64,000 nucleotides of DNA from Brachybacterium sp042666875 (GTDB taxonomy: Bacteria; Actinomycetota; Actinomycetes; Actinomycetales; Dermabacteraceae): assembly GCF_042666875.1 (NCBI RefSeq), contig NZ_JBHTCX010000006.1, positions 1 through 64,000 on the forward strand. Direction: 5' to 3'. Positions 43,091-52,585 of this stretch are shown piece by piece (within the stretch, counting starts at the first letter, position 1; every line of letters starts with the position of its first letter). The notes under the pieces are model-generated. The model did not search any database. It was not told the DNA's origin and worked only from the letters and a program-made list of their open reading frames with translations. Made by a program: the position numbers and the translations under genes.

Positions 43091-44428
43091 TCATTGCTTG
43101 ACGTACGGGGTGCCGTTGGCGGCGGGCACGCGCACTCTGCCGACGATGCCGGCGACGGCGAACAGGGTGACCACGTACGGAAGCATGAGCAGGAAGTCGC
43201 CGGGGATGGAGACCCCGCCCTCCGCGGCCGCGAGGGTGCCCAGCCGCAGCTGCAGGGAGTCGGCGAAGGCGAAGGTCAGTGCCGCGAGCAGGGCGCCGAC
43301 GGGGTGGTAGCGGCCGAGGATCATCGCGGCTAGGGCGATGTACCCCTTCCCGTCGGACATCTCCTCGCCGAAGGCGACACCGGTGCCGATCGTCAGTGTG
43401 GCGCCGCCCAGACCCGCGACGGCGGAGCCGAGCAGCACATTGGACCACCGGGTGCGGTTGACGGGGATGCCGACGGTGTCGGCGGCGCGCGGGTGCTCGC
43501 CGACCGCTCGCACGCGCAGGCCCCAGCGGGTGCGGAACAGGGCCACGGTCAGACCTGCCACGATGATCCACATCAGGTAGACCAGCACGTTCTGCTCGAA
43601 CAGGACCCGGCCGACGACGGGGATGTCCGCCAGCAAGGGGATCCGCAGCGTGGGCAGCTTCAGCGGCGAGTTGAACCGGCCGGGGTTCTGGTCCATGACG
43701 GTGCCGGCGAAGAACGAGGTCAGGCCGATGGCCAGGACGTTCAGGACCACGCCGACGATGATCTGCTGGACCCGGTAGCCGACGGCGAACAGTGCCAGCA
43801 GGGCTCCCATCAGCAGCGCCATGATCGGGGCCGCTGCCAGGCCCACCCAGACGTTCCCGGCGAGCGAGCCGACCAGGACGGCCCCGAACGCGCCGAAGAG
43901 CAGCTGTCCCTCGATCGCGATATTGATGACGCCGGAACGCTCGGACAGCACCCCGGAGAAGGCGCCGAAGGCGAGCGGCACGGCCAGGATCAGGGTGCCC
44001 TGCAGCAGGGAGGTCACATCCAGCAGCCGCTGCGAGATCACCCAGGTCAGGAAGGCGAGAACCCAGGCGAGCGCGAAGACGGCCACCAGCCCGCCGCGCA
44101 CCCGGGCCGACGGCCGGGCGCTGCGGGCGTGCAGCGACCACAGGGCGGCCGAGGCGAGCAGTGCGACCACGGACAGCCCGATGGCGGCCGGCATAGAGGG
44201 AACGGTGACGCGCTCGGGCACGATGCCCAGCGGGTTCAGGTCGCCCTCACGGGCGAGGGCGAAGGTCGACTCGGCACCGGGGATCCCGCGCAGCCCGAAC
44301 ACGACCAGGGCGATCAGTCCCAGGACGGTGGTGGCGGCCGGCAGGTGCCACCAGTTGTCGGGGCGACGGTCGTCGGCCTCCGCGGTGGTCTCGGTCCCGT
44401 CGGGCACGACGGCGGGTGCAGCGGTCAT
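43091..44428 (-). CDS. Nucleoside ABC transporter permease (second)
   Basis: 445 residues. A long N-terminal polar stretch, then hydrophobic segments from about residue 28 onward. Typical branched-chain/BMP permease block: FGAFSGVLSERSGVINIAIE, GQLLFGAF, GYRVQQIIVGVVLNVLAIGL, RAVGEHPRAADTVGIPVNRT. This matches the YufQ/NupC class that partners BMP lipoproteins. ATG 44428 overlaps the stop of the first permease gene by 4 bases. Confidence 0.9.
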   Translation of the reverse strand: MTAAPAVVPDGTETTAEADDRRPDNWWHLPAATTVLGLIALVVFGLRGIPGAESTFALAREGDLNPLGIVPERVTVPSMPAAIGLSVVALLASAALWSLHARSARPSARVRGGLVAVFALAWVLAFLTWVISQRLLDVTSLLQGTLILAVPLAFGAFSGVLSERSGVINIAIEGQLLFGAFGAVLVGSLAGNVWVGLAAAPIMALLMGALLALFAVGYRVQQIIVGVVLNVLAIGLTSFFAGTVMDQNPGRFNSPLKLPTLRIPLLADIPVVGRVLFEQNVLVYLMWIIVAGLTVALFRTRWGLRVRAVGEHPRAADTVGIPVNRTRWSNVLLGSAVAGLGGATLTIGTGVAFGEEMSDGKGYIALAAMILGRYHPVGALLAALTFAFADSLQLRLGTLAAAEGGVSIPGDFLLMLPYVVTLFAVAGIVGRVRVPAANGTPYVKQ

Positions 44429-45878
44429 CGTTCCTCTCCCTGCGCGTCGTCTCGATGGCCGGGTCCGTGCTCGCGGGGCGGGTCGGCCCCGGGCGGGGGC
44501 GCGGGCGATGCCGCCGCCGGCGCTGCGCCGGGCGGGTCGGTGGGGGCAGTACGAGCGCGCCGGCGCCGGCGGGAGCCCGCCGAAGGATCGTCCACGCCCC
44601 GCAGGCCGATCAGGGTGCGCACCAGCGGCGGCGCCGCGATGAACAGCACCACGAGCACCTGGATCACCTGCACGAGCTCCTGCGGCACGTTCTGGTTGCT
44701 GTCCATGAACTGGCCCCCCGTGGACAGCCCGGCGAACAGCAGCCCGGCCAGGACGATCCCCACCGGGCCCGAGCGACCCAGCAGCGCCACGGTGATGGCA
44801 TCGAACCCGATGTTGCCGGCGACCCCCTCGGACAGCCGCTTCTCGGTGCCCAGCACGTGCACGGCACCGGCCAGTCCGACCAGAGCACCGGCGACAGCCA
44901 GCACCAGGAACGAGGTGCGGGCCGGGGAGATGCCGGCGACCTGGGCGGCGCGCGGGTTCGACCCCACGGCGCGGAACCGGAACCCGAGGGTCGAGCGGCT
45001 CATCAGCCACCACAGGGCGACCGCCGCCCCGGCGGCCAGGAACAGGCCGGCATGGAGACGGAACGCCGAACCCAGCAGGGACGGCAGCTGCGCCGAATCC
45101 GCGATCGACGGCGAGGTGGGCTGCGCCTGGTTGGCTCCGGTGAACGCGGCCGTCTTCATGGCGTAGGCCAGCAGATACGTGGCGATCCAGTTCAGCATGA
45201 TGGTGCTGATGACCTCGTTGGCGCCGAAGCGGGCCTTGAGGAAACCGGCGATACCGCCCCACAGGGCTCCGGCGAGAACGCCGGCCAGCAGCGCCACCAG
45301 CAGGTGGATCACGATCGGCAGGTCCCACGTGAAGCCGATGTAGCCGGCGGCCATGGCGCCCACGATGAGCTGTCCGGTGCCGCCGATGTTGAACAGTCCC
45401 GCGCGGAAGCTGACGGCCATGCCGGCGGCGGCGATGATGAGCGGGGTCGCCACGGTCAGGGTCTCCGTCAGCGGACGCAGACCCGCGGCCAGCGCCGGGA
45501 ACAGGACGTACGTGCCGGTGCCGCCGGCCTCGCGCAGGTCCGAGGCGACGTCGGCGAACCTGGGGCCGTCGAACACGGCGCCGCGGAACATCGCCCCGTA
45601 GGCCTGGGTGACGGACTGCCAGATGGCGATGAGGGCGTCGGAGGGCCGGTCGACGAAGTACCCCAGGGTGGCGCGCACCTCCTGGTCGGCGATGACGATG
45701 AACACTGAACCGACGAGGAAGGCGAGGACGAAGCTCATCACCACCACGAGCGTGTCGCCGCGGGCGATGGACTGGACCAGCCTGGTCCAGCGGGCCTCGG
45801 CCTCCTGCTCGGGCGGCGGAGGAGTGGGCTCGCCGCCGGAGCCGACGCCCGGTGCGGTGCCCTCGGGGGCGAGGGTGC

Positions 45879-45882
<4 letters not shown>
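44425..45882 (-). CDS. Nucleoside ABC transporter permease (first)
   Basis: 485 residues with a Pro-rich cytoplasmic N-terminus (residues 1-30). Membrane core: AAAGMAVSFRAGLFNIGGTG, QLIVGAMAAGYIG, FGANEVISTIMLNWIATYLL, RFRAVGSNPRAAQVAGISPA, and an Arg/Pro-rich C-terminal tail. It resembles YufP/NupB of BMP-type nucleoside importers. ATG 45882 overlaps the ATPase stop by 4 bases. Confidence 0.9.
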
Positions 45883-47450
<1,568 letters not shown>

Positions 47451-47509
47451 AGCATTCGCTTCCGTCGGCGCCGGCCGTGGAGATCGGCCGGGAGATCAAG
47501 GGGCATCAC

Positions 47510-47543
47510 AGGCGGTCCCCGCCCACCGGTGCGGGGACCGCCT
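47510..47543 (-). terminator. 13-bp stem-loop between lipoprotein and ATPase genes
   Basis: AGGCGGTCCCCGC (47510-47522), 8-base loop, GCGGGGACCGCCT (47531-47543). It has no U tail on either strand. Position inside an operon, just after the substrate-binding gene, suggests partial termination or mRNA protection giving more lipoprotein than transporter. Confidence 0.6.
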
Positions 47544-47574
47544 GCGTCGGGCTGGTCACGTGAGGATCAGCGGG

Positions 47575-48693
47575 TCAGGCGCCCTCGGGCGTCGCCGCGG
47601 ACTCGACCACCACGGTGCCGTCGATGATGTCCTGCGTGAGGGCCTCGATCTCGCTGGTCAGCTCCTCGGGGACCTCGTCCTCGAAGTCGTGGTACGGCGC
47701 CAGGCCCACGCCGCCGTTCTCCAGGGTGCCCACGTACGGGGTGGAGTCGAAGCTCCCCTCGGCGGCGCCGGTGATGACGTCCTCGGTCGCGGTGGTCATC
47801 TCCTTCATGACGGAGGTGAGGATGCGCGACTGGGCCTCGGGATCGGAGGAGTTGGTCTCGTAGCCGTCGCTGTCGACCCAGATCACCTTGCGGCCCTCAC
47901 CCTCCTTGGCGGAGGCGAGGGTGCCGGCGCCCACGGGCCCGGCGACCGGCATGATGATGTCCGCCCCGGCGCTGTAGAACTCGTCGGAGACGGCCTTGCC
48001 CTTGGACTGGTCCTCGAAGGTGCCCACGATGGAGCCCTCCTGGGTCTCCTTGTTCCAGCCCAGCGCCTCGACCTCGGCGTCGTGGGTCTCGTTGTAGTGG
48101 GCGACCCCGTCGACGAAGCCGTCCATGAAGATGGTGACCGTCGGCAGGTCCACGCCGCCGTAGGTGGCGACCTTGCCGGTCTCGGTGGTGCCGGCGGCGA
48201 GGTAGCCGGCCAGGAACGCGGCCTCGGCGGTGTTGAACTCGAGCGGCTTGACGTTCTCCAGCTCGATCGGGTTGCCGTCGGCGTCCTGGGCGGTGGAGTC
48301 GACGGTGGCGAAGTTGATGTCCTCGTGCTCCTGGGCGGCGGCGCCGGTGGCCGGGGCCAGCAGGAACCCGACCGTGATGATGAGGTCGCAGCCCTCGGTG
48401 ACCATGTTGTTGATGTTGGGCACGAAGTCCGCATCGCTGGTCGACTCCGCGGTCGCCTTCTCGATGCCGAGGTCCTCCTCGGCCGCCAGCAGGCCGTTGT
48501 AGCTGGACTCGTTGAACGACTTGTCGTCCCAGCCGCCGGAGTCGGAGACCATGCAGGCCTTGTAGTCGCTGGCGGCCCCTCCGCCGTCGCTGCCGCCGCT
48601 GCCACCGGCGCTCTCCTCGGGCGCGGTGCCGCACGCGGCGAGGGTCAGGACGCCGGCGCCGGTCAGGGCGAGCGCACGCGTGATGCTCTTCAT
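47575..48693 (-). CDS. BMP-family nucleoside-binding lipoprotein
   Basis: 372 residues. Signal peptide ending in lipobox LAAC with Cys21 as lipid anchor, then a Gly/Ser linker (ESAGGSGGSDGGGAASDY). BMP fold: ACMVSDSGGWDDKSFNESSY (the D-x-x-FN block), GCDLIITVGFLLAPATG, KVATYGGVDLPTVTIFMDGF, and ADIIMPVAGPVGAGTLASAK. BMP proteins such as PnrA and Med bind purine/pyrimidine nucleosides. GGAGGAA lies 4 bases before the ATG. It starts the import operon. Confidence 0.94.
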   Translation of the reverse strand: MKSITRALALTGAGVLTLAACGTAPEESAGGSGGSDGGGAASDYKACMVSDSGGWDDKSFNESSYNGLLAAEEDLGIEKATAESTSDADFVPNINNMVTEGCDLIITVGFLLAPATGAAAQEHEDINFATVDSTAQDADGNPIELENVKPLEFNTAEAAFLAGYLAAGTTETGKVATYGGVDLPTVTIFMDGFVDGVAHYNETHDAEVEALGWNKETQEGSIVGTFEDQSKGKAVSDEFYSAGADIIMPVAGPVGAGTLASAKEGEGRKVIWVDSDGYETNSSDPEAQSRILTSVMKEMTTATEDVITGAAEGSFDSTPYVGTLENGGVGLAPYHDFEDEVPEELTSEIEALTQDIIDGTVVVESAATPEGA

Positions 48694-48750
48694 GGATTCC
48701 TCCGGTGGGGATGCAGGGTCGGGCCGGGCAGGTCCGGCACGGGTCTCGGG

Positions 48751-48783
48751 CGACAGCGCTGTCGCGGTCCGGTTCGGACCCTA
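48751..48783 (-). promoter_or_regulatory. Palindromes around a possible promoter of the nucleoside import operon
   Basis: Two inverted repeats lie 58-87 bases upstream of the lipoprotein ATG: CGACAGCGCTGTCG (48751-48764, perfect) and GGTCCG-GTT-CGGACC (48766-48780). The second overlaps TAGGGT (48783-48778, minus), a possible -10 box. A repressor that senses nucleosides would sit well here, but no regulator gene is near. The rest of the gap 48694-48908 shows nothing else. Confidence 0.4.
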
Positions 48784-48908
48784 GCCGTGCCGTGACCGCG
48801 CGGGCGGTCCGGGCGGGGTCCGTGCATCAACCGTTATGAAATCGACGCGGATGACGCCGGTGTGACCTCGAGGTGAATCGGCGGGAAACTCTCCGGCCTG
48901 GCCGCGGG

Positions 48909-50150
48909 TCAGGGCCCGCCGACGAGGTCCCGCCGCACACACGCGCCGGCGAGCACGGAGGCACCGATGCCGATGGCGCGCTCGTCGATCATCAGGTCGC
49001 CCATGTGGAGGTCATAGGTGCGCCCGCCGGGGGTCCGCGTGCCCAGCCGGGCGAGCGCCCCCGGGACCTTCTCGAGGTACCAGGCGAAGTCCTCCCCGCC
49101 CAGGGACTGGGCGGTGGGATCGAGGTTCTCGCGGCCCAGCACGTCGGCCACGGCCGCGCCGAGCACCATCACGCTGGAGGCGGAGTTGGAGACCGGCGGC
49201 ACGCCGCGGTCATGGGTCACGCGCGCCTCGACGCCCCAGGGTCGCACCAGGTCGGCGAGCACCGTCTCCAGCAGCTCCTCGGCCCGGTCCCAGGCGTCGT
49301 GGTCCAGGCAGCGCAGCGTCCCCTCGAGGGTGCCGTGGCTGGGGATCGCGTTGAAGGCGGAGCCGGCGTGGATGCTGCCCCAGGTGAGGTTCACCCCCGA
49401 GCGGGGATCCATGCGGCGGGTCAGAGCGGCCGGCAGCTGGGTGGCGATCGAGCCGAGCGCGTAGACCAGATCCTGGGTGAGGTGCGGCCGGGAGGTGTGG
49501 CCGCCGGCGCCGCGCACGTGGATCGTGACCGGGTCGGTGGCCGAGGTGATCGGGCCGGGCTTCAGGCCGATGTGGCCGACGTCGACCCCGGGGTCGCAGT
49601 GCAGCGCGAAGATCGAGTCGACCCCCTCCAGGACGCCCTGACCGATCAGCTCGAGCGCTCCGCAGGGATGGCGCTCCTCCGAGGGCTGGAAGATCAGCCG
49701 CACCCCGCGGCGCAGAGCGCCCGCCTCGGCGACCCGCACCAGGGCGGTGGCGGCGCCGAGGACGGCGCTGACGTGGACGTCGTGGCCGCAGGCGTGGGAG
49801 ACGCCCTCGACGGTGGAGCGGTAGGAGACGGTGGACAGCTCCGGGATGCCGAGGGCGTCCATGTCCGCGCGCAGCGCGACGAGCGGGAGATCGGGATCGC
49901 TGCCGGGGATGTCGCAGATCGCGCCGGTGCCGCGCATGCGCTGCGGGCTCAGCCCCAGGTCCGACAGCCGCCGGACGACGACATCGGTGGTCCCGTACTC
50001 CTGGTGGGACAGCTCGGGGTGGCGGTGGAGATGCCGGCGCACGTCGCGCAGGTCGTCGGCGTGCTCCTGGATCGTCCGGGCGATGAGTCCGTCCGGGCCC
50101 AGCACCGAGGGCTGCCGGGCCGTGCCCGCCGCCTGTTCAGACTGCTCCAC
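48909..50150 (-). CDS. M20 family amidohydrolase (IAA-amino-acid hydrolase/hippuricase type)
   Basis: 413 residues from GTG 50150 with GGGGAG 5 bases upstream. M20D features: DVRRHLHRHPELSHQEYGTT, LPLVALRADMDALGI, HACGHDVHVSAVLGAATAL with the metal Cys121 and His123, IFQPSEERHPCGA with catalytic E158/E159, GGHTSRPHLTQDLVY in the lid, and QSLGGEDFAWYLEKVPGAL. Cleaves an acyl-amino-acid or similar amide in the cytosol. It lies upstream of and in the same direction as the BMP operon, 215 bases apart. Substrate not readable. Confidence 0.9.
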   Translation of the reverse strand: MEQSEQAAGTARQPSVLGPDGLIARTIQEHADDLRDVRRHLHRHPELSHQEYGTTDVVVRRLSDLGLSPQRMRGTGAICDIPGSDPDLPLVALRADMDALGIPELSTVSYRSTVEGVSHACGHDVHVSAVLGAATALVRVAEAGALRRGVRLIFQPSEERHPCGALELIGQGVLEGVDSIFALHCDPGVDVGHIGLKPGPITSATDPVTIHVRGAGGHTSRPHLTQDLVYALGSIATQLPAALTRRMDPRSGVNLTWGSIHAGSAFNAIPSHGTLEGTLRCLDHDAWDRAEELLETVLADLVRPWGVEARVTHDRGVPPVSNSASSVMVLGAAVADVLGRENLDPTAQSLGGEDFAWYLEKVPGALARLGTRTPGGRTYDLHMGDLMIDERAIGIGASVLAGACVRRDLVGGP

Positions 50151-50179
50151 CTGTACTCCCCTGTTCTGTCAGCGCGGCC

Positions 50180-51346
50180 TCACCGCAGGTGCCCGAAGCC
50201 GTTCTCGCCGAGCCGGCCCACGAGCTGCGCGACGGACTGGGCCTGCTCGTCCGCGAGTACCAGCAGGGCATCCTCGGTGTCGACGATGCTGACGCCCTTG
50301 AGCCCGACCAAGGCGATGTGGCGATCTGTCGAACCGTACACGGTCGCCGTGGAGGAGATCGCGTCCACGCTCGCTGCTCCCAGCACCCGGACATCGGAGG
50401 CGTCGCCGGCCGGGTCTCCCTCCCCGGCCGGGCCCTCCCCGGGCCCGTCGTGACGCAGCTGCCGGGCCAGGGCCGCGAAGTCGCCGACGTCGTCCCAGTC
50501 GAACGGTGCCGGGACCACGGCGACCTTCCCGGCGGCGGCGAGCGGCTCGGCCAGGGCGTGGTCGATCGCGATGCTGGTCATGCGGGGCCACACGTCGGCG
50601 AGGACCTTGTCGAACTCCCCCGTCCCGTCGGCGGCGGCGATCTCCCGGGCACCGCGGGCGAGACCGGGGATCTGCGCGGCCAGCTCGTCCAGCAGCACCC
50701 GGGCACGCACGACGAACATGCCGGCGTTCCAGAAGAAGCCGCCGGCGGCCAGGAACTGCTCGGCCCGGGCCCCGTCGGGCTTCTCCACGAAGCGGGAGAC
50801 CGGGTGTGCTCCGGCCGCCTGCAGGGCGGGGTCGGTCGCCGGCCCCTGCTCGATGTACCCGAACCCGGTCGCCGGGCGGGTGGGCTCGATGCCGAGGGTG
50901 ACCAGGTATCCGAGCTCGGCGGCGCGGCGCGCGGCGGCGACCGTGCGGGCGAAGGCGTCCTGGTCGGTGATGAGGTGATCCGCGGCGAAGGAGCCGAGCA
51001 CGGCATCGGGCTGCTCCCGCTCCACGAGCGCCGCCGCCAGAGCGATCGCGGGCATGGAGTTCCGCGGATCGGGTTCGGCGACCACGCGCGCGCCGCCCGC
51101 GGCCGGCGCGCTCCGCCCGAGCTGCTCGATCTGGCGCGCCACCTCGGTCGCGTGGTCCGCCCCGGTCACGACGATCGGGGCGCGATCGGCCAGCGGCGCG
51201 AGCCGCCGCAGGGTCTGCTGCAGCAGCGAGTCGCCGCTGCCGGTCAGGTCGAGCAGGAACTTGGGGCGCGCGTGACGTGAGAGCGGCCACAGTCGCGTTC
51301 CGGCTCCGCCGGCCGGGACCACGGGAACGAAGGGAGCCTGGCGCAT
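50180..51346 (-). CDS. manC: Mannose-1-phosphate guanylyltransferase
   Basis: 388 residues from ATG 51346. Nucleotidyltransferase start VPVVPAGGAGTRLWPLSRHA and RPKFLLDL (GDP-mannose loop), AEPDPRNSMPAIALAAALV, LGSFAADHLITDQDAF, PATGFGYIEQG, FVEKPDGARAEQFLAAGGFF, and FDWDDVGDFAALARQL. Makes GDP-mannose for glycans and lipoglycans; no C-terminal phosphomannose isomerase, so monofunctional. A -10-like TACGCT lies 6 bases upstream, with no Shine-Dalgarno sequence. Confidence 0.92.
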   Translation of the reverse strand: MRQAPFVPVVPAGGAGTRLWPLSRHARPKFLLDLTGSGDSLLQQTLRRLAPLADRAPIVVTGADHATEVARQIEQLGRSAPAAGGARVVAEPDPRNSMPAIALAAALVEREQPDAVLGSFAADHLITDQDAFARTVAAARRAAELGYLVTLGIEPTRPATGFGYIEQGPATDPALQAAGAHPVSRFVEKPDGARAEQFLAAGGFFWNAGMFVVRARVLLDELAAQIPGLARGAREIAAADGTGEFDKVLADVWPRMTSIAIDHALAEPLAAAGKVAVVPAPFDWDDVGDFAALARQLRHDGPGEGPAGEGDPAGDASDVRVLGAASVDAISSTATVYGSTDRHIALVGLKGVSIVDTEDALLVLADEQAQSVAQLVGRLGENGFGHLR

Positions 51347-51352
51347 ACGGCC

Positions 51353-51358
51353 AGCGTA
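51353..51358 (-). promoter_or_regulatory. -10 box for a probable leaderless manC transcript
   Basis: TACGCT on the minus strand ends 6 bases before the manC ATG. No ribosome-binding site precedes the start, as in other leaderless cases in this window. Confidence 0.4.
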
Positions 51359-51415
51359 TAGCGGTCCGCATCGCGCCCGGGCGAGCGGCCCGCGACGCCG
51401 TCGGGCACCCCTGCG

Positions 51416-51470
51416 GTGCACAGAAAGTGCACGTCATAGTGCTAGGCTGGCCACGCCCCTGTCGGGGGCG
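51416..51470 (+). promoter_or_regulatory. sdh operon promoter and leader elements
   Basis: In the 279-base gap before sdhC: a repeated GTGCAC (51416-51421 and 51427-51432, separated by AGAAA), a possible -10 box TAGGCT (51443-51448), and the hairpin CGCCCC-N5-GGGGCG (51454-51470). Transcription from TAGGCT would leave an untranslated leader of about 170 bases, long for this genome. The remaining 51471-51613 shows no gene or clear motif. Confidence 0.35.
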
Positions 51471-51625
51471 ATGATGATGTCGCCGTGTCGTGAAACGGTC
51501 GCCCTCGCGGGCGCACCGAACTCCGCGCAGGCGGCCCGGGATCCGTTCCCCGCCGCCCACGCGCCGCACCTCCGCGGCCATGCATCCCGCCTCCCGGCGC
51601 CGTCCGACGCTTCTGGAGGATCTCC

Positions 51626-52003
51626 GTGGCATCCGCCCAATCCGGGACGCTCTATCGCGGTCGCGAGGGCATGTGGTCCTGGGTCGCACACCGCATCTCG
51701 GGAATGCTCATCTTCCTGTTCCTGCTCGTGCACGTCCTGGACACCGCCCTGGTCAGGGTGTCCCCCGAGGCGTACAACGAGGTGATCGGTCACTACAAGA
51801 CCGTCGTGTTCGGCCTCGGCGAGGTGGGGCTGGTCGGCGCGATCGTCTTCCACGCGCTCAACGGTCTGCGGATCATCCTCGTGGACTTCTGGGCGAAGGG
51901 CACCGCTCACCAGCGCGGCATGTTCTGGGCCGTCGTGGTCCTCTGGGTCGTGCTCATGGCCGGCTTCGTCCCCCGTCACCTCATGCACATGTTCGGAGGC
52001 TGA
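51626..52003 (+). CDS. sdhC: Succinate dehydrogenase cytochrome b556 subunit SdhC
   Basis: 125 residues from GTG 51626, with TGGAGGA 5 bases upstream. Three hydrophobic helices (about 18-42, 62-85, 98-118). The haem-ligand region FHALNGLRIILVDF contains His76, and WSWVAHRISGMLIFLFLLVH contains the family's SG...H block. It anchors SdhAB to the membrane and binds haem and quinone. First gene of sdhCDAB; the next start is 3 bases after its stop region (GGAGG within sdhC). Confidence 0.92.
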   Translation: MASAQSGTLYRGREGMWSWVAHRISGMLIFLFLLVHVLDTALVRVSPEAYNEVIGHYKTVVFGLGEVGLVGAIVFHALNGLRIILVDFWAKGTAHQRGMFWAVVVLWVVLMAGFVPRHLMHMFGG

Positions 52004-52005
52004 TC

Positions 52006-52473
52006 ATGACCACTCCTCCCGCGTCCTCCGCGACCGCCATCCCGGATCCCAGCACCCGCTACCAGCGCACCGGTCAGCGCGGCATCAACTCCGAGATGAT
52101 GTGGTGGCTGTTCATGCGCGTCTCCGGCGTGCTGCTGGTCATCCTCATCTTCGGCCACCTGTTCGTGAACCTCTGGCTCGGTCTCGGCGTCAAGGGCATC
52201 GACTTCGCGTTCGTCGCCGGCAAGTGGACCAACCCGTTCTGGCAGGTCTGGGACCTGCTGATGCTGTGGCTGGGCCTGCTCCACGGCGGCAACGGCGTGC
52301 GCACCATCATCAGCGACTACGCGCGCAGCTCGACGCTGCGGCTGACCCTGAAGGGGCTGCTGTACTTCGCGGTCGTCGTCACGCTGATCCTGGGCACGCT
52401 GGTGATCTTCACCTTCGATCCGTGCCCCGCCGGTGCTGAGCCGAGCCTGCTGCCCGCCATCTGCGAGGGCTGA
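52006..52473 (+). CDS. sdhD: Succinate dehydrogenase hydrophobic membrane anchor SdhD
   Basis: 155 residues from ATG 52006, preceded by GGAGG at 51995-51999. Hydrophobic helices about 35-58, 80-100 and 112-135. Candidate haem/quinone residues include His51 (FGHLFVNLWLG) and His93 (LLHGGNGVRTIISDYARS). It follows sdhC with a 2-base gap, and sdhA begins 112 bases later. Confidence 0.92.
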   Translation: MTTPPASSATAIPDPSTRYQRTGQRGINSEMMWWLFMRVSGVLLVILIFGHLFVNLWLGLGVKGIDFAFVAGKWTNPFWQVWDLLMLWLGLLHGGNGVRTIISDYARSSTLRLTLKGLLYFAVVVTLILGTLVIFTFDPCPAGAEPSLLPAICEG

Positions 52474-52585
52474 GCCCGCGCCCGCCGGCAGCTGACCGGC
52501 CCCCGGCCGCGCCACCCTTCTCCTTCGCCGCCCCCGTCACAGAACGTCCCACCCGGTCGACCCCGAAACGGAGCAGTCACCCGAC

